DNA of 64,000 nucleotides from Cupriavidus necator N-1 (GTDB taxonomy: Bacteria; Pseudomonadota; Gammaproteobacteria; Burkholderiales; Burkholderiaceae). Numbering within the stretch: position 1 is the first letter of the stretch; the number at the start of each line of letters is the position of its first letter. Under the pieces are notes generated by a model that saw nothing but the letters and a program-made list of their open reading frames with translations, made no database searches and had not been told where the DNA came from. The stretch covers positions 3,596,001 through 3,660,000 of the forward strand of contig NC_015726.1 of assembly GCF_000219215.1 (NCBI RefSeq), in the 5' to 3' direction. The position numbers were made by a program, and so were the translations under genes. Shown here one piece after another: positions 54,661-63,011 of this stretch.

Positions 54661-55629
54661 TCAGGCAGCGCTGGCCTGGCTGGTCATGTATACGGGGTCG
54701 ACGTGGGTCATCACGTTGAGCACGTGATGATGTTCCAGGGCGCGGCGCCGAGCTTCGACCGCGATGGCATGGCCCTGCGCCACCGTCAGCGTGGCATCGA
54801 TCTCCAGGTGCACGTCCACCAGCACCTGGTCGCCCATCTTGCGGGTGCGCAGGTCGTGCAGGCCCAGCACGCCGGGCGTGCCCAGCATGGTCGCGCGGAT
54901 CTCCGCGACGGTCTCCTCGTCGGCCGCGCGGTCCATCAGGTCGTCGAGCGCATCCCAGCCGAAACGCAGGCCCATGCGCGCCACCATCAGCCCCACCACG
55001 ATGGCCGCCACCGGATCGAGCATGTGGTAACCCAGCAGGTTGCCGCCAATGCCCAGTGCCACCACCAGCGACGAGGCCGCATCCGAGCGCGCATGCCACG
55101 CATTGGCCACCAGCATGCCCGAGCGCACGCGCCGCGCCACCGCCAGCATGTAGCGGAACAGCAGCTCCTTGGACACCAGCGCGGCCAGCGCCACCCACAA
55201 GGCCACCGGCTGCACCGGCTGCAGGCTGGCCGGATGCTGCAATTTGTCCACTGCCGCCCACAGCATGCCCGCGCCCACCGCCAGCAGCAGCGCGCCGAGC
55301 GCCAGCGACGCCGCGGTCTCGAAGCGCAGGTGGCCGTACTGGTGGTCGGCGTCCGGGTCCTTGCGGCTCTGCCAGCCGGCCAGCAGCACCACGAAATCGG
55401 ACAGCAGGTCTGAGAGGGAATGCGCGGCGTCGGCGATCAGCGCCTGCGAGCCAGAGATGACGCCGGCCACCGCCTGCGCGGCGGTGAGGCCGATATTGAC
55501 GGCCACGCTGACCATCGTGCTGCGCCGGCCGGCCCGGTGGCGCGCGTCGGCCTCGGCCGGGCTGGCGGCGGTGGCGTCGTCCGGCAGGCCGGCCGAGGCG
55601 GGCCGCAGAGGGTTGTGTTCCGATTCCAT
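54661..55629 (-). CDS. CDF-family cation transporter
   Basis: A 322-aa cation diffusion facilitator. Six membrane helices lie in about residues 40-215, with metal-site residues in AHSLSDLLSDFVVLLAG (helix 2) and AWHARSDAASSLVVAL (helix 5). The C-terminal cytoplasmic domain has the RRRALEHHHVLNVMTHVDP His-rich segment. It likely exports Fe, Mn, Zn or Co using the proton gradient; the ion cannot be told. The start is the ATG of MESEHNP; an ATG at 55650 adds seven residues. Confidence 0.9.
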   Translation of the reverse strand: MESEHNPLRPASAGLPDDATAASPAEADARHRAGRRSTMVSVAVNIGLTAAQAVAGVISGSQALIADAAHSLSDLLSDFVVLLAGWQSRKDPDADHQYGHLRFETAASLALGALLLAVGAGMLWAAVDKLQHPASLQPVQPVALWVALAALVSKELLFRYMLAVARRVRSGMLVANAWHARSDAASSLVVALGIGGNLLGYHMLDPVAAIVVGLMVARMGLRFGWDALDDLMDRAADEETVAEIRATMLGTPGVLGLHDLRTRKMGDQVLVDVHLEIDATLTVAQGHAIAVEARRRALEHHHVLNVMTHVDPVYMTSQASAA

Positions 55630-55780
55630 CGGGTGACTATAGCCCAACATCCGCGATGGGCGGAGTGGGCCATGGCGGCGCTGCCGTGCCGATTTCGTAA
55701 CAGCGCTGGCGAAGTTTTGGTGTCGCCTTTACCGTTACACAGGACGGGCCATACCCGGACACTGCAAGGAGGACCCAACG

Positions 55781-56032
55781 ATGGCGATTCGGTCACTTGC
55801 CTCGCACAGCACATCCCAGCTGCGCCGCCTGGTCGGACAGATGCAGGCGGAAGTCGATGCATTAGAGAACCTTTCCACCCCTGACGCCGACGCGCAAAGC
55901 CGCCTTGGCTATGCCATCGGCCGCCTGCGCGACGGCATCGAGGCGGTCGAGGACGCGCTGCAGTCGCTGCGCGCGCTGCAACAGGTACGGCCGTCGGCGA
56001 TGAAGGCCCGCCGGCCGACCCGGGTGGCCTAG
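55781..56032 (+). CDS. Small helical protein of unknown function
   Basis: An 83-aa protein that I do not recognise. It is almost entirely helical with a heptad-like pattern (LRRLVGQMQAEVDALENLS and LGYAIGRLRDGIEAVEDALQSLRAL), and ends in a basic KARRPTRVA tail. The strong CAAGGAGGACCCAACG site and clean gap on both sides support it as real. It lies alone between the CDF gene and the racemase gene. Confidence 0.7.
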   Translation: MAIRSLASHSTSQLRRLVGQMQAEVDALENLSTPDADAQSRLGYAIGRLRDGIEAVEDALQSLRALQQVRPSAMKARRPTRVA

Positions 56033-56111
56033 CCTACCCGCGCCTGCACGCTGGCGCGATCCACACGGCCGGGCAGATCACTCGCGCTCCTAGTTGTCCC
56101 CACGGGCCGGC

Positions 56112-56789
56112 TCACGCCGCCGGACAATAGCGCAGCGCCTGCGACATGGCTTCGCACGCGGCCGGCACCGGGCCGATGACCGGAATCGGAAAGCGCTGGC
56201 CCAGCGCCCGGGCGGCCTCGCCCAGCGGGCCGCCGCCGATGATCACGGCTTGCGCGCCATCGGCGCGGATGCAGGTATCGACCGCGCCCGCCAGCAGGTC
56301 TTCCTGCTGCTGCGGCGTGCCGCCCAGCGCGCGCGGATCCCCCTCGGTGAAGCGCGCGCCGGTGAAGAGTTCGTCCAACCCCTGCCGGCGCACGCTGGCG
56401 CTGATCGACGCCGCCAGCCGCGGCGTGGTGGTGGCAATGCCGAAGCGCCGCCGCCCGGCCGCGGCCGCATGCATCGAGGCTTCGCCGATGCCCACCACCG
56501 GCACCGACAGGTGCGCGCGCAGGGCCTCGATGCCGGGGTCGCCGAAGGCGCCGACGATCACGCCGTCGGCACCGCCGGCCAGTCGCAGCATGTCTGCATC
56601 GCAGATCGCCTCAGCGGCCACGGCAAGATCGTCTTCGTCGATGATCATCGGCGCCCCGCGCGTGACCGTCGCGCCGACCACGGCCGGCGGCGCGGCCATG
56701 GCCTGCGCGAACCAGGCGCGCGCGATCTCAACCATCATCTGCGTGGTGGCGCTCGACGTATTCGGGTTGATCAGCAGGATGTGGCTCAT
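56112..56789 (-). CDS. Asp/Glu/hydantoin racemase family protein
   Basis: A 225-aa protein with the family N-terminus SHILLINPNTSSATTQMMVEIAR, the first cysteine position replaced by Gly/Ala in DGVIVGAFGDPG, and a C-terminal segment AQAVIIGGGPLGEAARAL where the second catalytic Cys would be expected but Gly is seen. Hydantoin/allantoin racemases use two cysteines; apparent loss of both would argue against racemase activity. The start is the ATG of MSHILL. It may instead act as a decarboxylase or isomerase of this fold. Confidence 0.8.
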   Translation of the reverse strand: MSHILLINPNTSSATTQMMVEIARAWFAQAMAAPPAVVGATVTRGAPMIIDEDDLAVAAEAICDADMLRLAGGADGVIVGAFGDPGIEALRAHLSVPVVGIGEASMHAAAAGRRRFGIATTTPRLAASISASVRRQGLDELFTGARFTEGDPRALGGTPQQQEDLLAGAVDTCIRADGAQAVIIGGGPLGEAARALGQRFPIPVIGPVPAACEAMSQALRYCPAA

Positions 56790-56996
56790 GGATGTCTCTT
56801 GAGATTCAGGATTGCCAGCGCAGGTACATCGCCAGCGGGTGGCCCGATTTCCTGTTGGCTTGCATGGGATCGAACAAGGCCCCGGCGGGTGTGGATTGAC
56901 GGCGGCACAAGGCGCGTACGCCTGTGCCGAGGGGTCAACGATAGCGTATGGCGGCTGCCAGCGCGAGATGGCGGACAGCGCAGGCGGCAGAAACAC

Positions 56997-57032
56997 AAAA
57001 GCCCCGGAAAGCGTTGGCTTTCCGGGGCTTTT
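56997..57032. terminator. Rho-independent terminator after tRNA-Ala
   Basis: A 15-bp stem AAAAGCCCCGGAAAG/CTTTCCGGGGCTTTT (56997-57011 with 57018-57032) around CGTTGG. On the minus strand it follows the tRNA by 12 bp and runs into TTTTGTGTTT. Confidence 0.93.
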
Positions 57033-57044
57033 GCGCGGGATATC

Positions 57045-57120
57045 TGGTGGACCGAAGGAGGATCGAACTCCCGACCTCTGCATTGCGAACGCAGCGCTCT
57101 CCCAGCTGAGCTATCGGCCC
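57045..57120 (-). tRNA. tRNA-Ala (anticodon CGC)
   Basis: A 76-nt cloverleaf on the minus strand starts GGGCCGATAG, has loop TTCGCAA with anticodon CGC reading GCG codons, and an encoded CCA. The acceptor stem keeps the G3:U70 pair that identifies alanine tRNAs. It is transcribed singly and ends in a strong terminator. Confidence 0.97.
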
Positions 57121-57194
57121 GTGGCGGTTGATTGTAGCGTAATACGGCGGCGCCCTTCAATCCTCGCGGCGGCGCATGAGGGTGCTGTGCAACA

Positions 57195-58916
57195 TCAGGC
57201 TGCCATGCCCGGATTGCCGTCCATGCCGCGCACGCGCGGCAGGTTCAGCGGGCGGGCGCTGACTTCCTTCGTGCTGCGCAGCCACTGCGCCATCACGTCC
57301 CAGATCGGGGCGCCGCCGGCCTGGCGCGCCTCTTCGGCCACCGGGGCCCAGCCCGCCACCTTGTAGGTCTTGCCGGCTTCCAGCGGCTTGCCGCCCAGGC
57401 GCATGTCGCTGATGCGCTTGCCCATGCCGGCGGTCGGATCGATGGTGTACTGCAGCCCACCCACGCGAACCATGTCGCCGCCCTGCTGGTAGTACGGGTC
57501 GGGGTTGAACAGGTTGTCGGCCACATCTTCCAGGATGGTCTTGATGGTCTCGCCGCTCATTTGCGTCACCGTGGTGTACGGGTAGGTGATGGCGGTCTGG
57601 TCCATCAGGTGTTCCATGGTGATGGCCTCGCCCGGCAGCAGCGTGGTGCCCCAGCGGAAGCCCGGCGAGAACGCGATCTGCGCGCCCTGGGCCTGCATCA
57701 GGCCGTCCAGGATCAGCTGGTCGAAGGTGCCGTTGAAGTTGCCGCGGCGGTACAGCAGGCCGCGGTTGACGGCCAGCACTTCGCCCAGTTTTTGCTCATA
57801 GGGCGCGCGAACCTTCTTGATCAGCGCGTCCATGGCAGGGTCGGCCGGCAGGTAGTTGGCGAACACCGGCAGCAGCCGGTAGCGGAAGTCCGCGACCTTG
57901 CCGCCCTTCACGTCAAAGTCCAGCACGCCGAGGAACTTGCCGTTGGAGCCGGCATTGGTCACCAGCGTGGTGCCGCCGGCATTCTTCACTGGCACCGGCG
58001 CCGGCATGCCGTCATGGGTGTGGCCGCCCAGGATGGCGTCGAGCCCGCGCACGCGCGAGGCCAGCTTGAGGTCCACATCCATGCCGTTGTGGGACAGCAG
58101 CACCACCGCCTGCGCGCCCTTGCCGCGCGCTGCGTCGATGACCTGCTGCAGGTTCTCTTCCTGGATGCCGAAGGTCCAGTCCGGCACGAAGTAGCGCGGA
58201 TTGGCAATGGGCGTGTACGGGAAGGCCTGGCCGATGATGGCCACCGGCACGCCGTTGATCTCGCGGATCACATACGGATCGAACACCGGATCGCCGAAAT
58301 CGTTGGTCTTGATGTTCTGCGCCAGGAAGGCGACCTTGCCCTTGAAGTCCTTGTCGACGATCTCCTTGACGCGGTCCGCGCCGAGGGTCATTTCCCAGTG
58401 CGGGGTCATCACGTCCACGCCCAGCGCCAGTGCGGCATCGACCATGTCCTGGCCTTTGGTCCACAGCGCGGTGGCCGAGCCCTGCCAGGTATCGCCGCCG
58501 TCCAGCAGCAAGGCGCCCGGCCGGCCCGCCTTCAGCCGTTTCACCAGCGTGGCCAGGTGCGCAAACCCGCCGACCTTGCCAAAGCGGCGCGCGGCCTCGT
58601 TGAAATCCAGGTATGTGAACGCATGCGCCTGCGGCGTGCCGGGGCGGATGCCGTACTGGCGCAGCAGCGCGTCGCCGACCAGGTGCGGCGGCTTGCCAGC
58701 ATAGTCGCCGATGCCGAGGTTGACATTGGGTTCGCGGAAGTACACCGGCCGCAGTTGCGCATGGCAGTCGGTGAAATGCAGCAGGTGGACGTTGCCAAAG
58801 CGCGGCAGGTCGTACATGGCCTCGGCGGCCTGCGCGGCGTGCGCGTCTTGATGGGGGAACGTCATGCCGCCGGCGCCGGCAATGGCCAGCACCTGCAGGA
58901 ACTCGCGTCGGTTCAT
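57195..58916 (-). CDS. soxB: Sulfate thiohydrolase SoxB
   Basis: A 573-aa periplasmic enzyme that releases sulfate from the SoxY-bound sulfone. The N-terminus MNRREFLQVLAIAGAGG is a Tat signal. It has the dimetal phosphoesterase motifs LLHFTDCHAQLRPVYF, LLDGGDTWQGSA and AILGGHTHDGMP, and the C-terminal 5'-nucleotidase-type domain from about residue 365. It lies last in the sox operon, 61 bp after the thioredoxin gene. The start is the ATG of the Tat motif. Confidence 0.97.
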   Translation of the reverse strand: MNRREFLQVLAIAGAGGMTFPHQDAHAAQAAEAMYDLPRFGNVHLLHFTDCHAQLRPVYFREPNVNLGIGDYAGKPPHLVGDALLRQYGIRPGTPQAHAFTYLDFNEAARRFGKVGGFAHLATLVKRLKAGRPGALLLDGGDTWQGSATALWTKGQDMVDAALALGVDVMTPHWEMTLGADRVKEIVDKDFKGKVAFLAQNIKTNDFGDPVFDPYVIREINGVPVAIIGQAFPYTPIANPRYFVPDWTFGIQEENLQQVIDAARGKGAQAVVLLSHNGMDVDLKLASRVRGLDAILGGHTHDGMPAPVPVKNAGGTTLVTNAGSNGKFLGVLDFDVKGGKVADFRYRLLPVFANYLPADPAMDALIKKVRAPYEQKLGEVLAVNRGLLYRRGNFNGTFDQLILDGLMQAQGAQIAFSPGFRWGTTLLPGEAITMEHLMDQTAITYPYTTVTQMSGETIKTILEDVADNLFNPDPYYQQGGDMVRVGGLQYTIDPTAGMGKRISDMRLGGKPLEAGKTYKVAGWAPVAEEARQAGGAPIWDVMAQWLRSTKEVSARPLNLPRVRGMDGNPGMAA

Positions 58917-58977
58917 GTCTCTTCCTGGAATTGGCGGTGGCGGTCGGCCCGTGGCGCGAGCGTCCGCCATCGCCTGG

Positions 58978-59472
58978 CTATGGCCGCGCGTACCGCTCCA
59001 GCGCCGCCACGTCGTCTTCAAGCATTTCGCCCACTTCCTTCTGCACCACGCGGCCACGCGCGTCGATCACGTACAACTCCGGCAGCCCCTTGCGCTTGCC
59101 GAACACGGCCTGCAGCGCGGGCGAATCCATCGTCGCCGGGAAGGTGTAGCCGCGCTTCTTCATGTAGTCGGCGGCCTCGCGTGGATCCTTGTCGATGCTG
59201 ATGGTCAGCACCTGCAGCGGCGTGCCGCGCGTACGTTCATGGAGCTTCTGCAGGCGCGGGTTCTGCATCGCGCAGAAAGGGCACCACGAGGCCCAGTACT
59301 CGACCACCAGCGGCTTGCCGGCCAGCGCGGCGGCGCTGAGGGTGCGGCCGTCGAGCGTGCGCACGTCGGGCAGGCGCACGGTGTCGCCCACCTCCAGCGC
59401 TGCCGCGCCTGCTGCAGCGCCGGCCAGGCTGAAAGCCAGCAGCCAGCGCAGCAACACGGCAGGCGCGCGCAT
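58978..59472 (-). CDS. Periplasmic thioredoxin, SoxW/TlpA-like
   Basis: A 164-aa exported thioredoxin: signal peptide (LLRWLLAFSLAGAAAGAAA, about 7-25), the redox motif WASWCPFCAMQNP near residues 68-80 and a C-terminal PELYVIDARGRV strand with the cis-Pro. It probably keeps SoxY or other Sox cysteines reduced, as SoxW does. It starts 5 bp after the soxX stop and is followed by soxB. Confidence 0.9.
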   Translation of the reverse strand: MRAPAVLLRWLLAFSLAGAAAGAAALEVGDTVRLPDVRTLDGRTLSAAALAGKPLVVEYWASWCPFCAMQNPRLQKLHERTRGTPLQVLTISIDKDPREAADYMKKRGYTFPATMDSPALQAVFGKRKGLPELYVIDARGRVVQKEVGEMLEDDVAALERYARP

Positions 59473-59477
59473 CGGCC

Positions 59478-60140
59478 TTACTGGTTGACCGGCGAGGCCG
59501 GGTCGAGCAGCAGCGCCATCACGTCGCGGATCTGGGCTTCGGTCAGGATGCCCTTGTGGCCGAAGCGCGGCATGTTGGAGCAGGCGGCGTAGGCGCTGGA
59601 GTCCCAGATCTTGCCCCAGGTGTACTTGATGACCTCCTGCGAGTTGCCGCGCAGCTTGCCGTACTGGTACAGCGACGGACCGATATTGCCGAACGAGATC
59701 TCGGCCTTGGTCATCTGGTGGCAGGCGTAGCAATTGCCGCCGTTGGTGCCGCCGACCTGGTCGGTGAACTGCATGCCGCGGCCGTTCTGGGCGACCTTTT
59801 CGCCTTCCTTCCAGTCGCCCAGCCATTTGTCTTCGGCGGGGTATTTCACCTGCTTGAGCTCGGCGGCTTCGATCTTCCTGGCAAGCTTTGCCGGCACCTT
59901 GGTGCGGTCCGGGTACTGGCTGCAGGCCTGCTGCATGCCGTCCTGGTTGAGCACGCCCTCGACCGTGACGGGGCCGCGCGACGAGAACGAGTCCTCGATC
60001 AGGTGCTTCATGTCGGCGCCGCTGACGGCGGCGGGCTTGCCCTTGGGCGTGCGGGCCTTGGTGCTGTCCTGCGCGTTGGCGCCGGTTGCCAGCAGGGTGG
60101 CCAGGGCCGCGATGGCCAGTGCCTGGTGTTGTCGTTGCAT
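59478..60140 (-). CDS. soxX: SoxX, c-type cytochrome subunit of SoxAX
   Basis: A 220-aa exported cytochrome with a signal peptide ending GANAQ (about 23) and a single heme motif CYACH in GGNCYACHQMTKAEI. A distal Met is in CSNMPRFGHKGIL. The N-terminal extension before the heme (residues about 24-115) is characteristic of SoxX. With SoxA it links thiosulfate to SoxY. It is 19 bp downstream of soxA. Confidence 0.93.
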   Translation of the reverse strand: MQRQHQALAIAALATLLATGANAQDSTKARTPKGKPAAVSGADMKHLIEDSFSSRGPVTVEGVLNQDGMQQACSQYPDRTKVPAKLARKIEAAELKQVKYPAEDKWLGDWKEGEKVAQNGRGMQFTDQVGGTNGGNCYACHQMTKAEISFGNIGPSLYQYGKLRGNSQEVIKYTWGKIWDSSAYAACSNMPRFGHKGILTEAQIRDVMALLLDPASPVNQ

Positions 60141-60159
60141 GTTGTCTCTCCCGTACTGG

Positions 60160-60987
60160 TCAGCGCTTCATCGCCGGGCCGTCGTAGGTCCCGCCGTTGG
60201 CGTTCTTCGCCAGGAACATGGTCAGCGCGGTGATCACGTCCGAGCCATAGGCGGGTTCGGGAAAGCGCTGCTGGCGCAGGCAGTCGTACAGGCGGTGCTG
60301 CATGGTGCGGACCTCGCCCTGCGAGACGCGGTAGGCGGGCCAGGTGGTGTAGGCCGCCTGCGCGCCCTTGTCGGTCAGCAGGTTGGGCAGGTCCTGCAGG
60401 CGGATGCGCTGGCCGTCCACTGCATGGCAGGTGGCGCAGGCAAAGTCATAGGCGCCGCCGCGGTAGAAGAACATCTTCTCGCCCAGCGCATAGGTGCGCT
60501 TTTCTTCGGGATGGCTGAGCTGCACGTTCATCTTCACGCCGCGCGACTCGCCGGTCAGGTAGGCCACCAGGCGCTCGATCTCGGACGGCTTGCCCGACGA
60601 CGAGAACGGGTTCTTCGTTGCCTCTTCCTTGGTCAGCCCCTGCAGCGTCATGCGGCAGTAAGCCAGCCGCTGCTCCAGGTCCATCACCTTGCTGGCGTCC
60701 TTGAAGTAGCGCGGCAGCTCGGCGTAGGCGCCCTTCGTCACGCCCGGGCCCTTGCCCAGGTCACACTGTTCCAGCGAGGCGTTCTTCGGGCCGGCCGGCT
60801 TCTTCCACAGCTCTTCGCCGGCGGCTTCCCACAACTCGGCGGGATTGCCTTCGGCCAGCATCTGGCGGTACTTGGCGATTTCTTCGGCGGTGCTGCCCTG
60901 CGCATGCACGGCGGCGGCAGAGGCCACCGCAGCGGTGGCCGCCGCGGCCAGCGCGGCGCGCCGGGCCAGGCTTCGGATGGTGTTCAT
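60160..60987 (-). CDS. soxA: SoxA, diheme/monoheme cytochrome subunit of SoxAX
   Basis: A 275-aa exported protein with a signal peptide (RRAALAAAATAAVASAAAVHAQ). A typical heme motif CATCHAVDG is visible in the C-terminal half; the N-terminal half has only single cysteines (LEQCDLGKG, AYCRMTLQG), so this looks like the one-heme SoxA type, with the catalytic Cys near YDCLRQQRFPEP. SoxAX catalyses formation of the SoxY-thiosulfonate. It is followed by soxX. Confidence 0.95.
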   Translation of the reverse strand: MNTIRSLARRAALAAAATAAVASAAAVHAQGSTAEEIAKYRQMLAEGNPAELWEAAGEELWKKPAGPKNASLEQCDLGKGPGVTKGAYAELPRYFKDASKVMDLEQRLAYCRMTLQGLTKEEATKNPFSSSGKPSEIERLVAYLTGESRGVKMNVQLSHPEEKRTYALGEKMFFYRGGAYDFACATCHAVDGQRIRLQDLPNLLTDKGAQAAYTTWPAYRVSQGEVRTMQHRLYDCLRQQRFPEPAYGSDVITALTMFLAKNANGGTYDGPAMKR

Positions 60988-61060
60988 GGGGCTTCTCCTC
61001 GCGGCCTCGCACCGTGGCGGGCCGTTCTCTCTCTTGTTGCCGGAAGCTACGCCGCCCGGC

Positions 61061-61513
61061 TCATGGCTTGATATAGGCGTAGCCTTCTTCGGCCTGCAGG
61101 CGCGCAATCTCGACCACGCCGGCCGGTACCACCTTGGCTTCCATCAACAGGCTCGATTCCGGGATCTTGCGCGCCGTCAGCGTATTGCGGCACACGCGGA
61201 ACTCCACCCCGGCCGAGGCCAGCGCGCCCACCGGGCCGTCAAAGGTGTTGCCGCGCGCATCCTTGGCGCCTTCGACCAGGAAATCGATGCCGTAGCCGAA
61301 CGCGACCACCACGATCTTCGTTCCCGGCGCGCCGTTCAGGTGGTTGCGCAGGTTGCCCATCGCGCGCACCGCCTGGTCGATGCCTTCGGACAGCTGGTAC
61401 ACCACCTTCACGCGCCCGCCCTTGCCGGCGGACGGGGCAGCCTGCGCCGCCGCCCTGGCGCTCAGGCCGATGGCGGCCAGTGCCGCCGATGCTCGAATAA
61501 ATGCTCGCCGCAT
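61061..61513 (-). CDS. Exported DsrE-family protein
   Basis: A 150-aa protein with a signal peptide (MRRAFIRASAALAAIGLSARAAAQ) followed by a DsrE/TusD-type fold: VKVVYQLSEGIDQAVRAMGNLRNHLN, then KIVVVAFGYGIDFLV and the potential active cysteine in VEFRVCRNTL. DsrE-like proteins relay sulfur as persulfide. Export to the periplasm and its place between soxZ and soxA suggest it may carry sulfane sulfur in the Sox cycle, which is inference. Confidence 0.88.
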   Translation of the reverse strand: MRRAFIRASAALAAIGLSARAAAQAAPSAGKGGRVKVVYQLSEGIDQAVRAMGNLRNHLNGAPGTKIVVVAFGYGIDFLVEGAKDARGNTFDGPVGALASAGVEFRVCRNTLTARKIPESSLLMEAKVVPAGVVEIARLQAEEGYAYIKP

Positions 61514-61598
61514 GTTGTTCCTTCCCGCCGGGCCAGTCCCGGCATCCGTCCCGAACCTTAGCAGAGGACGGCATGGCCTGCCGGCCGCGGAACGGCTG

Positions 61599-61910
61599 TC
61601 AGGCGATGGTCGCTTCGTCGGTGCGCTTGTCGCCCTTGTTGTCGATCCAGGTCACGGCGACCTTGTCGCCCTTGGCGCCGCCCTTGAACTTGAAGTTCAG
61701 GAACGGGTCCTTCGACACCGCCGGTCCGAACTGGGCGCGGAACACTTCCTTGCCCTTGCACTGGGCGGTCACGGACTGGATATGCCAGGCCGGCACGACC
61801 TTGCCGGACGCGTCCTTGCGCTGGCCGGTTTCCATGTCGTGCTTCATCAGAATCTTGACGTCAACCACGCCGCCGTTTTCGGTGGCGCGTACGCGCATCG
61901 GGTCTGCCAT
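61599..61910 (-). CDS. soxZ: SoxZ, sulfur-carrier complex subunit
   Basis: A 103-aa immunoglobulin-like protein starting MADPMRVRATENGGVVDVKILMKHDMETG, the family signature, with VTWIDNKGDKRTDEATI at the end. It lacks its own signal peptide, as usual, and is exported with SoxY. It partners SoxY to hold the carrier cysteine. It lies 46 bp after soxY with a GGAGAAACAC binding site. Confidence 0.96.
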   Translation of the reverse strand: MADPMRVRATENGGVVDVKILMKHDMETGQRKDASGKVVPAWHIQSVTAQCKGKEVFRAQFGPAVSKDPFLNFKFKGGAKGDKVAVTWIDNKGDKRTDEATIA

Positions 61911-61956
61911 GTGTTTCTCCTGTTGCAGTTTGGGAATCTCGATCCGGGGCGCGGCG

Positions 61957-62412
61957 TCAGCCGCCGCAGCCGCCCAGCGTGACCTTGATTTCCTTCGATG
62001 CCACGTACCACTTGCCGCCGGCCTTGACCGCGGCATGCACGACCGAGGTCTGGCCCATCTTCACGCGCGTGGAGACGAACGGCTCCGTGCCGGCCGGGAT
62101 GACGAAGTCGGCGGCCAGCGTGTTGGGGTTCTTTTCCACCAGGATCGCGATCTGCTCGGTATCCGGGATGGTGCTGGTCACGGCCACCGGCACCACGGCG
62201 CCGTTCTCGGCGATATCGGGGGCGGTGAAGGTGATGGCGGTGCTTTTCTCGGTGCCGCTGCCGCCCAGCGCCTTGATCACGTCGGCAACGCTCTTGCCGT
62301 CAAAGGCGTTCTTGTTCCACTCCGCCGCCTGCGCTTCGCTGATCAGGCCGGTGGCGGCCATCAGCGACAGGACAGCGGTGACCCGCAGCACTTCTCGTCG
62401 TTTGGAATTCAT
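61957..62412 (-). CDS. soxY: SoxY, sulfur-carrier protein
   Basis: A 151-aa carrier with a Tat-type signal (SKRREVLRVTAVLSLMAATGL) and the C-terminal swinging arm ending GGCGG, whose Cys carries the sulfur intermediates of thiosulfate oxidation. The middle is the conserved TAPDIAENGAVVPVAV region. It is followed by soxZ. Confidence 0.97.
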   Translation of the reverse strand: MNSKRREVLRVTAVLSLMAATGLISEAQAAEWNKNAFDGKSVADVIKALGGSGTEKSTAITFTAPDIAENGAVVPVAVTSTIPDTEQIAILVEKNPNTLAADFVIPAGTEPFVSTRVKMGQTSVVHAAVKAGGKWYVASKEIKVTLGGCGG

Positions 62413-62567
62413 TCTTTGCTCTCCGGCTACTCCGTTCCAGTCGGTCGATGACCGCTTCGGGGATCTTCATGCGGCCGGTACATGGCCGGCCGCTGGTCTG
62501 TCCTGGCCGCGCGGCATTCACCGCCCGGCCTGGTGCATCGGCGGACTGCCCGCCTGGTCGGTCAGGC

Positions 62568-62894
62568 TTACTTGGCCGGGGCGCCAGCCAGCACCCACTC
62601 GACCACGGTCTTCAGGTCGGCGTCGCTGACCGCCGCATTGGCGGGCATCGGCACCGGGCCCCAGACGCCCGAGCCACCGCTCTTGACCTTCTTGGTCAGG
62701 GTCGCGAGGGCGTTCTTGTCGCCCTTGTACTTGGCGGCCACGTCCTTGTAGGAAGGACCGACCAGCTTCTTGTCGACCTGGTGGCAACCCATGCAGGCGT
62801 TCTTGTTGGCGATCTCCTGTGCCTTGGCGGCATCGACCGCGTGGGCCGATGCGGCGGCGCCGAGCATCAGCGCTGCGATGACAAACTGCTTCAT
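62568..62894 (-). CDS. Small c-type cytochrome of the sox cluster
   Basis: A 108-aa exported cytochrome c551/c552: signal peptide MKQFVIAALMLGAAASAHA, heme motif CMGCHQVDKKLVGPSY (near residue 34), and axial Met in WGPVPMPAN. Its sequence strongly resembles the C-terminal heme domain of the adjacent SoxD (about 30 of 70 positions read as identical by eye, e.g. DxKLVGPSxxDxAxKYKG). It probably accepts electrons from the Sox enzymes. The gene lies between soxD and soxY. Confidence 0.9.
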   Translation of the reverse strand: MKQFVIAALMLGAAASAHAVDAAKAQEIANKNACMGCHQVDKKLVGPSYKDVAAKYKGDKNALATLTKKVKSGGSGVWGPVPMPANAAVSDADLKTVVEWVLAGAPAK

Positions 62895-63011
62895 TGTTAA
62901 GCTCTCCAAACTCTGTAAAGCCGTGGGGACGGCAAAGGCCGCTGGGTCGTACTGCAATGGCTTCGCGGCACACACTGGCCGCCGCCCGGGGGCACTGCGG
63001 TGGCCAGTCCG

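Noticed and set aside
57045..58900. Genomic-island integration at tRNA-Ala
   Set aside because: No integrase and no repeat of the tRNA 3' end was seen within the window; the flanking genes look native in composition.
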